This document shows, piece after piece, positions 24,791 through 33,201 of a DNA stretch of 38,040 nt. The position numbers and the translations under genes are program-made. Position 1 is the stretch's first letter; the number at the start of each line of letters is the position of its first letter. The stretch is from Candidatus Aquidulcis sp. (GTDB taxonomy: Bacteria > Chloroflexota > Anaerolineae > UBA4142), in assembly GCA_020723345.1 (NCBI GenBank), contig DYJA01000064.1, positions 1 to 38,040 of the forward strand. Direction: 5' to 3'. The notes beneath the pieces are model-generated. The model saw only the letters and a program-made list of their open reading frames with translations, ran no database searches and was not told the DNA's origin.

Positions 24791-25450
24791 TTAGCTTGGC
24801 AGTCCCAACTCGCGCGCGCGCAGCGCGGCTTGGGTCCGATCGTCGACACCCAGTTTTTGCAGAATCGTCGTGATGTGATTTTTGACCGTCCCCTCTGCCA
24901 GAGAAACCCGCGCGGCGATCTCGCGATTGCTCAATCCCTGGGAAAGCAGCGCGAGAATTTCGCGTTCGCGCGCGGAAAGCGGTTCGGGCAAACCGGCATC
25001 CGCAGCGCGTAGCGGCGGCGCGAGACGCGCGAATTCGGCGAGTACTTTGCGCGCGATAGATGGCTCGACCAACGCGCCGCCAGCGGCAACCTTGCGAATC
25101 GCTTCCGCCAACGCCGCGCCCGAAACATCTTTGAGAAGATACCCCAGCGCGCCGGCGCGCAACCCCTCGAAGACGTACTCGTCGTCGTCGAAGGTTGTCA
25201 AGATGATGACGCGCGCATTCTGCCAACGCGCGCGCAATCGCCGCGTCGCCTCGACGCCGTCCATGCCGGGCATGCGAATGTCCATCAACACGACCGTCGG
25301 CTGGAGATGTTCGTAGGCGTCGAGCGCGGCTTGTCCATTTTCTGCTTCACCGACAATTTGCATGTCGGGTTCGAGTTCGAGCAGCGTCCGCAGTCCCTCG
25401 CGCAGCAGACGTTGATCGTCCACCAACAGAACGCGAATCGGCTCAGTCAT
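24791..25450 (-). CDS. NarL/FixJ-family response regulator
   Basis: A 219-residue two-component regulator. The receiver domain shows acidic pair Asp11-Asp12, the phosphorylation site Asp57 in VVLMDIRMPGMDG and the Lys of YLLKDVSG. The C-terminal LuxR-type helix-turn-helix reads LSAREREILALLSQGLSNREIA...LAEGTVKNHITTIL.KLGVDDRTQA. It overlaps the kinase gene by eight bases, so they form one unit. Targets are not evident; the adjoining MBL gene may be co-expressed. Confidence 0.94.
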   Translation of the reverse strand: MTEPIRVLLVDDQRLLREGLRTLLELEPDMQIVGEAENGQAALDAYEHLQPTVVLMDIRMPGMDGVEATRRLRARWQNARVIILTTFDDDEYVFEGLRAGALGYLLKDVSGAALAEAIRKVAAGGALVEPSIARKVLAEFARLAPPLRAADAGLPEPLSAREREILALLSQGLSNREIAARVSLAEGTVKNHITTILQKLGVDDRTQAALRARELGLPS

Positions 25451-26654
25451 GTTTCTCCTCGACTGATGCAGACCAAGGAAGTGATAGCGTCAACTGCGCG
25501 CCCCCTTCGGGTCGGTTTTCCAGAGAGAGTTGTCCGCCCAGCAACGTTGCTCGTTCCTTGAGTCCCAGCAATCCGAATCCTGTCGGCTTGGTTTCTGGAT
25601 ATCCAACGCCGTCGTCGCTCACCGAGAGCGCGACCATTCCCCTTTCGCAAGAAAGTACGAGCAAGATGTTTTTGGCTTGGGCATGATGCTGAACATTCGT
25701 CAGTCCTTCTTGCGCGGCGCGATACAAAGTCAGCCGATGCGCCAACGGCAAGTCGGGTAACGCGTTGGGCAGAACTGTTTGGACAGCAAGTCCGGTCGCT
25801 TGTCCAAACGAAGTGGCAAGTTGCTGAATCGCCTGCGGCAGCGCGATTTCCACTTGCTCCGGCTGACGCAGCGCGGCGACGGTACGCCGCAAGTCGCCCA
25901 ACGAATCGCGCACTTGCTCGCGCACGGTCTCCACGATATGCGCGGCGCGATCGGGGTCTTTGACAATCAACCGTTGCGCGCCTTCGAGTTGCACCGCCGC
26001 GACCGTCAGTCGGTGACCGAGCGAGTCGTGCATTTCGCGCGCGAGCCGATTGCGCTCTTCCATCGTCGCGAGCCTTTCGACTTGATCGGCGTACGCGCGC
26101 AATTGGTTGTGCGCGATTTGCAATTCGTCCAGCAATTGGGCGCTGGTGGTGTGCGCGGTTTGCGCTTGGCGCAGCGCGCTGGCGAATGCTCCAAAGAAAA
26201 AATAACCTGCGCCCATGATCAAAGCCATTCGCAAGCCGCTTTCGATTCCGCTCGCGTAGATGTAGATCGCCCCGCTCACCAACGCGAAGACGCCGATCCA
26301 AACCACGGCGATCTTTTGCGGTACGACAAGCATCACTTCCGCGCTCAACATGAAAAAGAGCATGGCAAGGTAGTTCGTCGAAGATGTTGAGGAAAGATCA
26401 AGCAACGAGAGGAAGGTGACCAACAAGGTTTGCAGCATCAACGAAACAACCGCGACGCGCGGCTGATTTTGCGTCAAGCCGATCACCATCCTGCGGTACA
26501 GCGCGCCGAGGACGATCAGCAAACCGAACGCAACCAAGCGGCTCGCGTTGGACGGCATACGGGCAATTCCGGCGATCCCTGTCGCCGCGATCGTGAGACA
26601 AGCCGCCAGGTTGAGTAGGTTGAGAGGAAATGCTACGCTAGTTTTGTTGAGCAC
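25443..26654 (-). CDS. Membrane histidine kinase, NarX/DesK class
   Basis: A 403-residue sensor kinase. About five membrane helices fill residues 1-165 without a large extracellular domain, so the signal is probably sensed in or at the membrane. A short coiled coil leads into the HisKA_3 motif MEERNRLAREMHDSLGHRLT (phospho-His near residue 210), and the ATPase domain ends with SDDGVGYPETKPTGFGLLGLKERATLLGG. Start is GTG at 26654. It has a promoter of its own that overlaps the end of the neighbouring selenoprotein-like gene. Confidence 0.9.
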   Translation of the reverse strand: MLNKTSVAFPLNLLNLAACLTIAATGIAGIARMPSNASRLVAFGLLIVLGALYRRMVIGLTQNQPRVAVVSLMLQTLLVTFLSLLDLSSTSSTNYLAMLFFMLSAEVMLVVPQKIAVVWIGVFALVSGAIYIYASGIESGLRMALIMGAGYFFFGAFASALRQAQTAHTTSAQLLDELQIAHNQLRAYADQVERLATMEERNRLAREMHDSLGHRLTVAAVQLEGAQRLIVKDPDRAAHIVETVREQVRDSLGDLRRTVAALRQPEQVEIALPQAIQQLATSFGQATGLAVQTVLPNALPDLPLAHRLTLYRAAQEGLTNVQHHAQAKNILLVLSCERGMVALSVSDDGVGYPETKPTGFGLLGLKERATLLGGQLSLENRPEGGAQLTLSLPWSASVEEKHD

Positions 26655-26688
26655 GTCCGAGACCTTTGCGCGATCAATCGCCGCTCAC

Positions 26689-26717
26689 ATTATATCGGCA
26701 TGGGCGATTTTCGCCAA
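26689..26717 (-). promoter_or_regulatory. Promoter of the kinase-regulator genes
   Basis: TTGGCG (26712-26717) and TATAAT (26689-26694) on the minus strand are 17 bases apart, in the 73-base gap before the kinase gene. This makes the two-component genes independent of the upstream redox cassette. Confidence 0.65.
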
Positions 26718-26727
26718 ACGTCACACG

Positions 26728-27576
26728 CTATGCTGCCCTGGGCGCGGCTAGCGCTTCGATGATTTTCGCGCAGCCACCCTCGCGCACAAAAGCGGAATGA
26801 TCGGCGACATTCTCAAACGTGCGTCCGACGATTTTGGCACATTCATATTCATAATCGGTGCTTGCCAGGAATTTCTCCAACTCGGCCGAAGGCACCGTGA
26901 GATCGAAACTCAGTTTGCCGCCATTCTTGAGCGTGTCGATTCCCTTGAACCAAATCGCGGCGCCCAATGCTCCGCACGCGCTGCCGCTCAGACCGATGCC
27001 GCCGGCAAGTCCTGCCGCCATCGCCACGTACATTTCCGAGACGCCCATCTTTTGCGCCAGCAGTGCCGTGCAACTGACCGGCTGAGTTGGCGCATCGCTG
27101 TGCTTTTCACCAAGCGCGTGGTTGATCGTATCGAAGGCAATCTGCGCGTAATCCGCCGCCAAACGAAAACAACCGATCGGTCCGCCTTTGGCGAAGAATT
27201 TGACCACCTGACCTTTCGATGGTTTCTTCCATTCCATCTCGGTGATTTCAGAACAATTGATTTCTCTCGCGCGAGTGTGGAACGTTTCGATCAGTTTTTG
27301 CGATGCGATCAATGCTTCGGCTTCGGCGCGCGCACCTGCGCCATACAGCCGATACGCTTGCGCGCCGGCGGCAAGCGCGCCGCCCCACAACATTCCGCAT
27401 TGATAGCCACTACCCATAATTCCACCCGCTAATTGCATCACGGCGCGCTCTTCGAGTTCCAATGGTTGATTGAATGAGCGGTCAACGACCGCCATAATCG
27501 TTTGCGATCAGGTTCCTTCCTTCAAAAATGTGCGGATCGTTCCCAACGCCGGGATTTTCTTTGCTTGAGTGATCAT
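26728..27576 (-). CDS. C-GCAxxG-C-C redox protein with in-frame UGA (selenoprotein)
   Basis: Read through one UGA, this is a 282-residue protein with two copies of the C-GCAxxG-C-C redox unit. Copy one: position 23 (UGA), Cys60 in QCGMLWGGA, Cys108 in INCSEIT, Cys136 in PIGCFRLA. Copy two: Cys169 in VSCTALLAQ, Cys201 in SACGALGAA, Cys246 in YECAKIV, Cys269 in GGCAKII. Spacing matches, so the UGA falls on the first Cys of copy one. The ATG at 27576 has AGGAG eight bases upstream and opens MITQAKKIPALGTIRTFL; the later ATG at 27495, the default call, has no ribosome site. A SECIS-like hairpin follows the UGA. A nonsense mutation is the alternative. Last gene of the LuxR-linked cassette; redox substrate unknown. 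Confidence 0.75.
27474..27495 (-). promoter_or_regulatory. Candidate bacterial SECIS hairpin
   Basis: In the transcript the UGA (27510-27508) is followed after 15 bases by GCGGTC-GUU-GACCGC, a 6-bp GC-rich stem with loop GUU starting in G, 21 bases after the UGA. Outer AUG/CAU can add three pairs around one bulged U. This meets the usual bacterial SECIS criteria (loop roughly 16-37 bases after the UGA, G among its first two bases). Coding constraints alone would not require such pairing. Confidence 0.7.
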
Positions 27577-27603
27577 CGTTTTATCTCCTGGTAGATTTGG
27601 ATT

Positions 27604-28527
27604 TCAAATCGTGATGACGACGTTTCCTTTTTTGTGTCCCTGCTCGACATGGCGATGCGCCGCGACGATTTGTGCCAACGGATAAACCCGGTCAATGACT
27701 GGTTTGATTTTGCCGGCGTGAGCCAATTCTTGGACGCGGAGTAGATCGGCAAGTTTTTCGCCGTTGCCCGAGTCGGTCAGAACGTTGAGGGAGACGCCGC
27801 GCGGCTTGAGCATCTTTCGGGCTAACGCCGGCGCAAGTTTGCCGACCGCATCGAAAACCACATCGTAGGTTTCGGCGCTGTGAGCGAAATCGTCCCGAGT
27901 GTAATCAATCACCTGACTCGCTCCCAGCGATTTCACCAATGCCAAATTCGCGCCACTGCACACTCCGGTCACATCCGCCTCGAAATGGCGGCTGGCAATC
28001 TGCACCGCATATGTGCCGACCGCGCCGGATGCGCCGTAGATCAGGATTTTTTGTCCGCACTGGAGGTTTGCTTTTCTAAGACAACGCAGTGCCGTCATCG
28101 CCGCGCCCGGCAGCGCGGCGGCTTGCTCGAACGTGAGATTCGCCGGTCTGATCGCGATCACCCCGTTTGCGGGCAGGCATTTGTACTCGGCATAACCGCC
28201 GAAATTGACCACGACGGTGGAAGCGAAAACCGGGTCGCCGGGTTTGAAGCGGGTCACTTTATTTCCGACGGACTCTACTTCTCCGGCGAGTTCCATTCCC
28301 AGGATGGGACGCTTGGGCTTGCGCCATCCCAAGATCAGACGCGCCATAAATTTCTGCCAGCCCGAGATGGGCGGCAGATTGAAACTTCGCATAATCGTAT
28401 CGCCGATGGTGACGGTGGTCGCGTGAACCTTGACCAACACCTCGTTGTCTTTCGGCATTGGTTTCTCGATCTCTGTGAATTCGAGCACATCGGGCGGACC
28501 ATACTTTGCATATACGACTGCTTTCAT
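27604..28527 (-). CDS. Zinc-free MDR NAD(P)H:quinone oxidoreductase-like protein
   Basis: A 307-residue medium-chain reductase. It opens MKAVVYAKYGPPDVLEFTEIEKP, has the GroES-like half with LGMELAGEVESVGNKV, and the nucleotide-binding LIYGASGAVGTYAVQIA motif. The zinc-binding Cys and His residues of alcohol dehydrogenases are absent, which places it near quinone or enal reductases using NADPH. ATG 28527 has GAGGGG upstream. It is a clear relative of the next gene upstream and probably arose by tandem duplication. Reaction partner unknown. Confidence 0.88.
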   Translation of the reverse strand: MKAVVYAKYGPPDVLEFTEIEKPMPKDNEVLVKVHATTVTIGDTIMRSFNLPPISGWQKFMARLILGWRKPKRPILGMELAGEVESVGNKVTRFKPGDPVFASTVVVNFGGYAEYKCLPANGVIAIRPANLTFEQAAALPGAAMTALRCLRKANLQCGQKILIYGASGAVGTYAVQIASRHFEADVTGVCSGANLALVKSLGASQVIDYTRDDFAHSAETYDVVFDAVGKLAPALARKMLKPRGVSLNVLTDSGNGEKLADLLRVQELAHAGKIKPVIDRVYPLAQIVAAHRHVEQGHKKGNVVITI

Positions 28528-28562
28528 ATTTTTCCCCTCGACACTTCCGTTTTTTGCTATGC

Positions 28563-29531
28563 TCAAATCGTGATGACGATTTTTCCGCGCGCGTGGCCCG
28601 TTCCAAGATAGCGGAGCGCATCCGCCGTCTCGCCAAGCGAGTAGCATCGATCAATGACCGGCCTTACCTTGCCGGCTTCGATTAGCCCTTTCAGAAAAAT
28701 CAGATCCTTCTGGTTGCTTTTGGCGACTACGCCTCCCATTTTCTTGCCCTCGCGTTCTGACATCCAAGATCCCAGGAGCATGGCTTGGAATATCTGAGTC
28801 GCTGTACCTCCAGCCATAACGTAGACGCCCTTGGAACTCAACGCGCGCTTGTATGCTGAAATTGGATGGTATCCGTTCGCGGCGAAAATCAGATCGTAGT
28901 GCTGTCCACTTTTAGTGAAATCTTCTTTGGTGTAATCAATGACCTGGTCTGCGCCAAGCGAACGCGCCTGATCCAAATTCCGCGCACTGCAAACGGCGGT
29001 GACTTGCGCGCCGAACGATTTGGCAATCTGCACGGCGAATGTTCCGACGCCGCCCGACGCGCCTTGAATCAAAACCTTTTGCCCCGGCTGAATTTGTCCT
29101 TCATCGCGCAGACCCTGCAGGGCAGTGAGAGCAGCCATTGGTACAGCCGCGGCTTCCTCAAACGATAAATTGACCGGTTTCAGCGCGAATGCAATTTCAG
29201 GGACACATACATACTCAGCAAAACTGCCATTACCCCATGCGCCTATGTCCCCGAACACCTCGTCACCGGGTTCAAACTGTTTGACGTTTTTGCCAACCGC
29301 TTCAATGCGACCCGCCATATCGGCGCCGAGTCGCGTGTTCCTGGGTTTGAGCAGCCCCGCGCTCAGGCGAATCAAGAAAATATCCGCGCTCAGGAAATGC
29401 CAGTCATAGGCATTTACAGACGCCGCATGAACTCGGACGAGCACTTCATCGTCCTTGGGCGCAGGTTTTGCTACCTCTTTGAGCTGAAGCACATCGGGTG
29501 GTCCGTATTTTTCGTAGACAATCGCTTTCAT
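28563..29531 (-). CDS. Second MDR quinone oxidoreductase-like protein
   Basis: A 322-residue paralogue of the gene 36 bases downstream: MKAIVYEKYGPPDVLQLKEVAKP at the start, LGADMAGRIEAVGKNV, then LIQGASGGVGTFAVQIAKSFGA as the NAD(P) site. It also lacks zinc ligands. The start has GGAGG and overlaps the preceding membrane-protein gene by four bases, so it is coupled to it. Retention of two diverged copies in one cassette suggests different substrates or a heteromer. Confidence 0.88.
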   Translation of the reverse strand: MKAIVYEKYGPPDVLQLKEVAKPAPKDDEVLVRVHAASVNAYDWHFLSADIFLIRLSAGLLKPRNTRLGADMAGRIEAVGKNVKQFEPGDEVFGDIGAWGNGSFAEYVCVPEIAFALKPVNLSFEEAAAVPMAALTALQGLRDEGQIQPGQKVLIQGASGGVGTFAVQIAKSFGAQVTAVCSARNLDQARSLGADQVIDYTKEDFTKSGQHYDLIFAANGYHPISAYKRALSSKGVYVMAGGTATQIFQAMLLGSWMSEREGKKMGGVVAKSNQKDLIFLKGLIEAGKVRPVIDRCYSLGETADALRYLGTGHARGKIVITI

Positions 29532-29968
29532 ACGCGTCCTCCGATTTGTTTGAAGATTGAGTAGCCCGCCAATCCGATCCCCACAACGTATAACGCGCTT
29601 TGAACGACATTCACCTGCCAGCGCGCGTGTCCGACTCCGGCGGAGGCGATAAAAGCCATCACCTCGATAAAGCCGATCGCGAACAGCAGTAACCAGAATG
29701 CCCATTTTTGACCAGCGACCAGGTTGTTGCGAATGATCGTCCACACGAACACCGAGACCACCACCGAGCACGAGTTGTACAGGATCGTCAATGTATTGAG
29801 CGATTCAATGACCCTGGGATTCAGATTGGCGATTTCAGATTTTTCAAACACCATCGCCAAGAGCGGCGAGTCGGCGTTGAAAACGACGACACTGGTCAAG
29901 ATCAAAGCGGCAAGTATAAAGTTGATGCCGCTCCAGATTGAGAGAACGATCGAACCTGCTTTTAACAT
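29528..29968 (-). CDS. Four-helix membrane protein
   Basis: A 146-residue membrane protein with four likely helices (about 8-30, 60-80, 88-108, 122-140). It begins MLKAGSIVLSIWSGINFILAALIL. AAGGAG precedes the ATG. No family recognised with certainty. It lies between a DUF4386 gene and the first MDR gene and is coupled to the latter by ATGA, so it belongs to the cassette. Confidence 0.7.
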   Translation of the reverse strand: MLKAGSIVLSIWSGINFILAALILTSVVVFNADSPLLAMVFEKSEIANLNPRVIESLNTLTILYNSCSVVVSVFVWTIIRNNLVAGQKWAFWLLLFAIGFIEVMAFIASAGVGHARWQVNVVQSALYVVGIGLAGYSIFKQIGGRV

Positions 29969-30019
29969 TTTGCTTTCTCCTTGCGATGCGGATTGATGTG
30001 CGCGTTACCGTTTCTCAAC

Positions 30020-30706
30020 TCATGCTGGTTTTTGATCCTTTGCGCCCATAATCAAAAGCCACAAAGTAAGTCCAAATTCCGCGATGAACCCAAGCGGATA
30101 GCTGACATAGGTTATTGCGTCGAAGCCGGGGAAAAGGTAGGGCTGAAGGGCAGTCATCGACCAGAAAGCGCAATGCACCATCAACACAATGCCCAATATT
30201 CTGGGCAGGAAGCCCGACTTGAAAACCAAATAACCGAGCGGAAAAAGCCACGCGCCGAAAAATATCTGGGCGATGGTGAATCCGTTTTTGTACACGTACA
30301 GCGATAACATCGCCAGCGCTTGCAGTTGATCGAACTGGAATGCCTTCAAGTAATCCGCGCCACTCAACAGTAGCGCGCTGGCAACCAGGAACAGATCGCT
30401 CACACATTCGATCGCGACGCCGCCCAGGTTCGACAACAAGAACAGCAAAGCCAGGTTTTGATCGACCGGTTTTAGTAACCCGTACAAAGCCCACGCCGCC
30501 AACAGGAATAACACTGCCGAGATGAGATCACTCACATAACCGATCCGAAATTGCCACTCGGAAGCCAGAATGTTTTGGGCAGTCGCGGCGGCATCGCCGA
30601 ATACGATGATCTTCGAACGACCAATCACATTCGCAAAGACGTGAACCACGATGTAAACAAGATACAGCGCCCCGGCGATTCTGGCGATCTTTTTGTTTGT
30701 GTTCAT
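30020..30706 (-). CDS. DUF4386 membrane protein
   Basis: A 228-residue integral membrane protein that matches the DUF4386 pattern: an N-terminal NTNKKIARIAGALYLVYIVV helix, a conserved loop before FRIGYVSDLISAVLFLLAAWALYGLLK, and about six helices. ATG 30706 was preferred over 30721 for its GGAG site. Its function is unknown. It starts 11 bases after the stop of another DUF4386 gene. Confidence 0.82.
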   Translation of the reverse strand: MNTNKKIARIAGALYLVYIVVHVFANVIGRSKIIVFGDAAATAQNILASEWQFRIGYVSDLISAVLFLLAAWALYGLLKPVDQNLALLFLLSNLGGVAIECVSDLFLVASALLLSGADYLKAFQFDQLQALAMLSLYVYKNGFTIAQIFFGAWLFPLGYLVFKSGFLPRILGIVLMVHCAFWSMTALQPYLFPGFDAITYVSYPLGFIAEFGLTLWLLIMGAKDQKPA

Positions 30707-30717
30707 TTTCGATCTCC

Positions 30718-31443
30718 TCAATTCACATTTGCTTTAGCAGACAGGGCGGCAATCGCAGATGGATTGAATCCCTTCACGATCAGCCAGACCGCCATTACCA
30801 TTTCCTGTGGCATCAACACCATTTGCAAATACAACCCATAGCCGGTATCCAGGTGAAAGTAATGCAACAGGGCGTAAGCCATATAGGGGATCACACCGAT
30901 CAGACCCCAAACAGTCAACCAGCGGGGGATCAGCCGGGTGCGGTAGAAGGAGATGTACAGACACGTAGCCCCGATAAGAAATAAGATGGTCCCGGCCGGC
31001 CCAAGGATGTCCATGAACTGATACACGACCTTTATCATGGATTGCAAAGCAGCCGAATCAGCGCCGGTGGCGACGTATTCTTTTCCAAGAGTAAACAAGG
31101 CTACGAAACCGAGCGTCGTCGCAAAATAATAGGTGCCTTCCAACGCTCCACGGAAAAGCAACATGCCTGCCGCAAGTTCCTTGCTGTCTTTCCTGAAGAT
31201 CGGGTACAGGAAAACCGTCATCGCGGCAAGTGAAATCCCCATCAAGAGGATTAAAAACGAACCACCGACAAGCCGGGACGGATCGGCAGCGAGGATGCTC
31301 AACAAATCCGAACTAGTGAGTGGTTTGGCCTGTACGATCGAAGAAATCACTTCACCACCAACGACAGCACTTAGAATCCCAAAGACCGTCCCGAGGAAAT
31401 AGAGGATGCCTGCCATCACTGCATTCATTCTGTACGTGTTCAT
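30718..31443 (-). CDS. DUF4386 membrane protein
   Basis: A 241-residue integral membrane protein with six or seven helices, start MNTYRMNAVMAGILYFLGTVFGIL and a mid-protein FLYPIFRKDSKELAAGMLLFRGALEGTYY segment. It shares the family layout with its downstream neighbour. AAGGAG precedes the ATG. Role unknown; three members of this family in one cassette are noteworthy. Confidence 0.82.
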   Translation of the reverse strand: MNTYRMNAVMAGILYFLGTVFGILSAVVGGEVISSIVQAKPLTSSDLLSILAADPSRLVGGSFLILLMGISLAAMTVFLYPIFRKDSKELAAGMLLFRGALEGTYYFATTLGFVALFTLGKEYVATGADSAALQSMIKVVYQFMDILGPAGTILFLIGATCLYISFYRTRLIPRWLTVWGLIGVIPYMAYALLHYFHLDTGYGLYLQMVLMPQEMVMAVWLIVKGFNPSAIAALSAKANVN

Positions 31444-31495
31444 TTTTTCTCCTTGTTGTGATTGATTTTGGCGTAAACAAGCCGCTCACGCCAAT

Positions 31496-31792
31496 TTACG
31501 ATTTGATGTCTGGCTGATCCGCCTGGCCTGGCCCGGGCGTAGTCGAACGTCCGGGTTCGACAGGACTGACCGAGACCAATGGTATTCCTAAATCACGCAC
31601 TTTTTTTAGCAAGCCATGCAACGCGGACTGGTCAATCACCTTGCCGGTTAAAAGCGTATTGCCGTTTTCTTCCAGCGTGATGGTCATGCCCTCAAACCAG
31701 TCTGTCCATTGACTGTCCAGATGACCCTTGATCCTGATTTGATAGACCTGGGATCGATCGGGATCGGATTGTGCGGCGAGTTCGTTTGACAT
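31496..31792 (-). CDS. Small conserved-looking protein of unknown function
   Basis: A 98-residue soluble protein. Its core, VYQIRIKGHLDSQWTDWFEGM..LLTGKVIDQSALHGLLKKVRDLGIPLVSV, reads as a ferredoxin-like alpha/beta unit, and resembles unnamed proteins often found beside similar genes. The Pro/Gly-rich tail is probably disordered. ATG 31792 lies nine bases after the SDR stop; an in-frame start at 31843 would overlap that gene. No function can be stated. Confidence 0.7.
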   Translation of the reverse strand: MSNELAAQSDPDRSQVYQIRIKGHLDSQWTDWFEGMTITLEENGNTLLTGKVIDQSALHGLLKKVRDLGIPLVSVSPVEPGRSTTPGPGQADQPDIKS

Positions 31793-31800
31793 TTCGCGTT

Positions 31801-32487
31801 CTAGCCCTTCGCTTGGATCGCGCGCGCGGAAGGAGTCTGACATCCTACAATCGCCGGTGCCTCGTGAACGAGCGCGTCATTCTCAAGCGCGGCTACCATA
31901 AAGAGCGCATAGTCCACGCGGCGCGTCATATTGCTTGCGAGGATCGGATCGCCTACGTGCCGACTCCACACCGGCAATCCCTGGCTCGCGCCTTCTTCGA
32001 GATCGCTCCCGCGCACGACTGTCCAACGCGTATCGCTCGCAAAAATTCGTCGGCACGCTTCGATCTGATCGTCAAGATCAATGAAGGGAACAATTCGCGT
32101 GATCCAGCGCGCAATCTTTTCGTCGCGTTTCAGGGCGGGCGGAAACACATCTTTGCCGTCGCGCGTGATGTGCCAGCCGCAAGAAAAAATGAGGCGCGCG
32201 CCGGGTTGTGCGTAATCGAGTACGGCTTGCGCGGTTCCGGTCGAATAATGCTGATTGCCCCAAGGCACGAGTACGGTGAGCACTCCGTCGCACCCGGCGA
32301 CTGCCTTTTGGATAACCGCGCGATCATTTGTGTCGCCGGGAATGATGGTGATGCGCCCCTTGAACGCGTCGAGTTTGCCTACGCTGCGTTCTCGACATAC
32401 GCCGACCACCTCGTAACCCCGGTCAAGCGCGTGCTGTACCATGTACTGTCCCAGTTTGCCGGATGCGCCGATGATGCAGATTTTCAT
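31801..32487 (-). CDS. NAD(P)-binding SDR/NmrA-like protein
   Basis: A 228-residue atypical short-chain dehydrogenase. The Rossmann motif IIGASGKLGQYMVQHAL is at the start (GxxGxxG), with an Arg near the second strand (VCRERS) that favours NADP. There is no clear YxxxK active site, as in NmrA-like sensors and flavin reductase-type members. AAAGGAG precedes the ATG. It lies inside the redox cassette. Confidence 0.82.
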   Translation of the reverse strand: MKICIIGASGKLGQYMVQHALDRGYEVVGVCRERSVGKLDAFKGRITIIPGDTNDRAVIQKAVAGCDGVLTVLVPWGNQHYSTGTAQAVLDYAQPGARLIFSCGWHITRDGKDVFPPALKRDEKIARWITRIVPFIDLDDQIEACRRIFASDTRWTVVRGSDLEEGASQGLPVWSRHVGDPILASNMTRRVDYALFMVAALENDALVHEAPAIVGCQTPSARAIQAKG

Positions 32488-32535
32488 CTTTTTCTCCTTT
32501 TTTGATTTGCCTTGTTGCGCGAACTCATCCGGTTT

Positions 32536-33201
32536 TCAAACTGTCTTGCCCGGGCTCCCGCGCAGCATGACGATCCCGATCCAAACGAACCAGATGATGA
32601 GACCAAACCCATAAACAGCCGTCAGGTCGGTCAAGGCCAGAACCGAGAGGATGCCTGCTACACCGGTCACCACGCCAAGGTAGTTCAATACCCTGGGAAG
32701 CTCCCTTGCCCGCAAGGCTGCCCAACTTAGCAGTAGAAACCATAAGGCGCTAACTATCGTTTCCCCGCCGCCCCCGCCCAAACCGGTTTCCACAGAGTCG
32801 AGCGTCAACCAGACCGTTGCAGCTTGAGCCGGATTTTCGCCATAGAGTTTGACGACTGTGCTCAAGTTGTTGATTGAGAGTGTGCCCATCACAATGACCA
32901 GGACGGCCCAGATTAGTCCGAAGGTGGTCACTGTCTGTACCAGCGCAGATGAGCCAGCCTTCAATCGCTCATAGAGCGCCAGTGACAGGACAATCAGACC
33001 TACGCCGAAGACCAAATAGATGATTAGGTACCATACGCGCATGAACGTCTGGTTGTCCGCAAGAAAAGCCACGATCTTGCCTGGGTCGTCGGAACCGTAA
33101 CCTTTGGGTGCCAGTATGATTATAAACATCACAAGGGCAAAGAGGTTTGTTGTTGCTCCGATCAGTGCGGCAATGCCGCCCATCTTCTGCAAGTCCTTCA
33201 T
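32536..33201 (-). CDS. DUF4386-like membrane protein
   Basis: A 221-residue membrane protein with about six helices, MGGIAALIGATTNLFALVMFI at the start and the FMRVWYLIIYLVFGVGLIVLSLALYERLK region seen in the other two family members here. It overlaps the polyferredoxin gene by four bases and so is co-translated with it. A glycine run GLGGGGGE occupies a loop. Function unknown. Confidence 0.72.
   Translation of the reverse strand: MKDLQKMGGIAALIGATTNLFALVMFIIILAPKGYGSDDPGKIVAFLADNQTFMRVWYLIIYLVFGVGLIVLSLALYERLKAGSSALVQTVTTFGLIWAVLVIVMGTLSINNLSTVVKLYGENPAQAATVWLTLDSVETGLGGGGGETIVSALWFLLLSWAALRARELPRVLNYLGVVTGVAGILSVLALTDLTAVYGFGLIIWFVWIGIVMLRGSPGKTV

Noticed and set aside
26728-27495. Ordinary 255-residue start of the C-GCAxxG-C-C gene at 27495
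   Set aside because: That ATG has no ribosome-binding sequence and lies after the first redox position, whereas the ATG at 27576 has a strong AGGAG and the codons between are in frame apart from the UGA.
27604-29531. The two MDR genes as one gene split by a frameshift
   Set aside because: Each has a full N-terminal GroES-like half, its own nucleotide-binding motif, its own ribosome-binding site and a complete C terminus. They are tandem paralogues.
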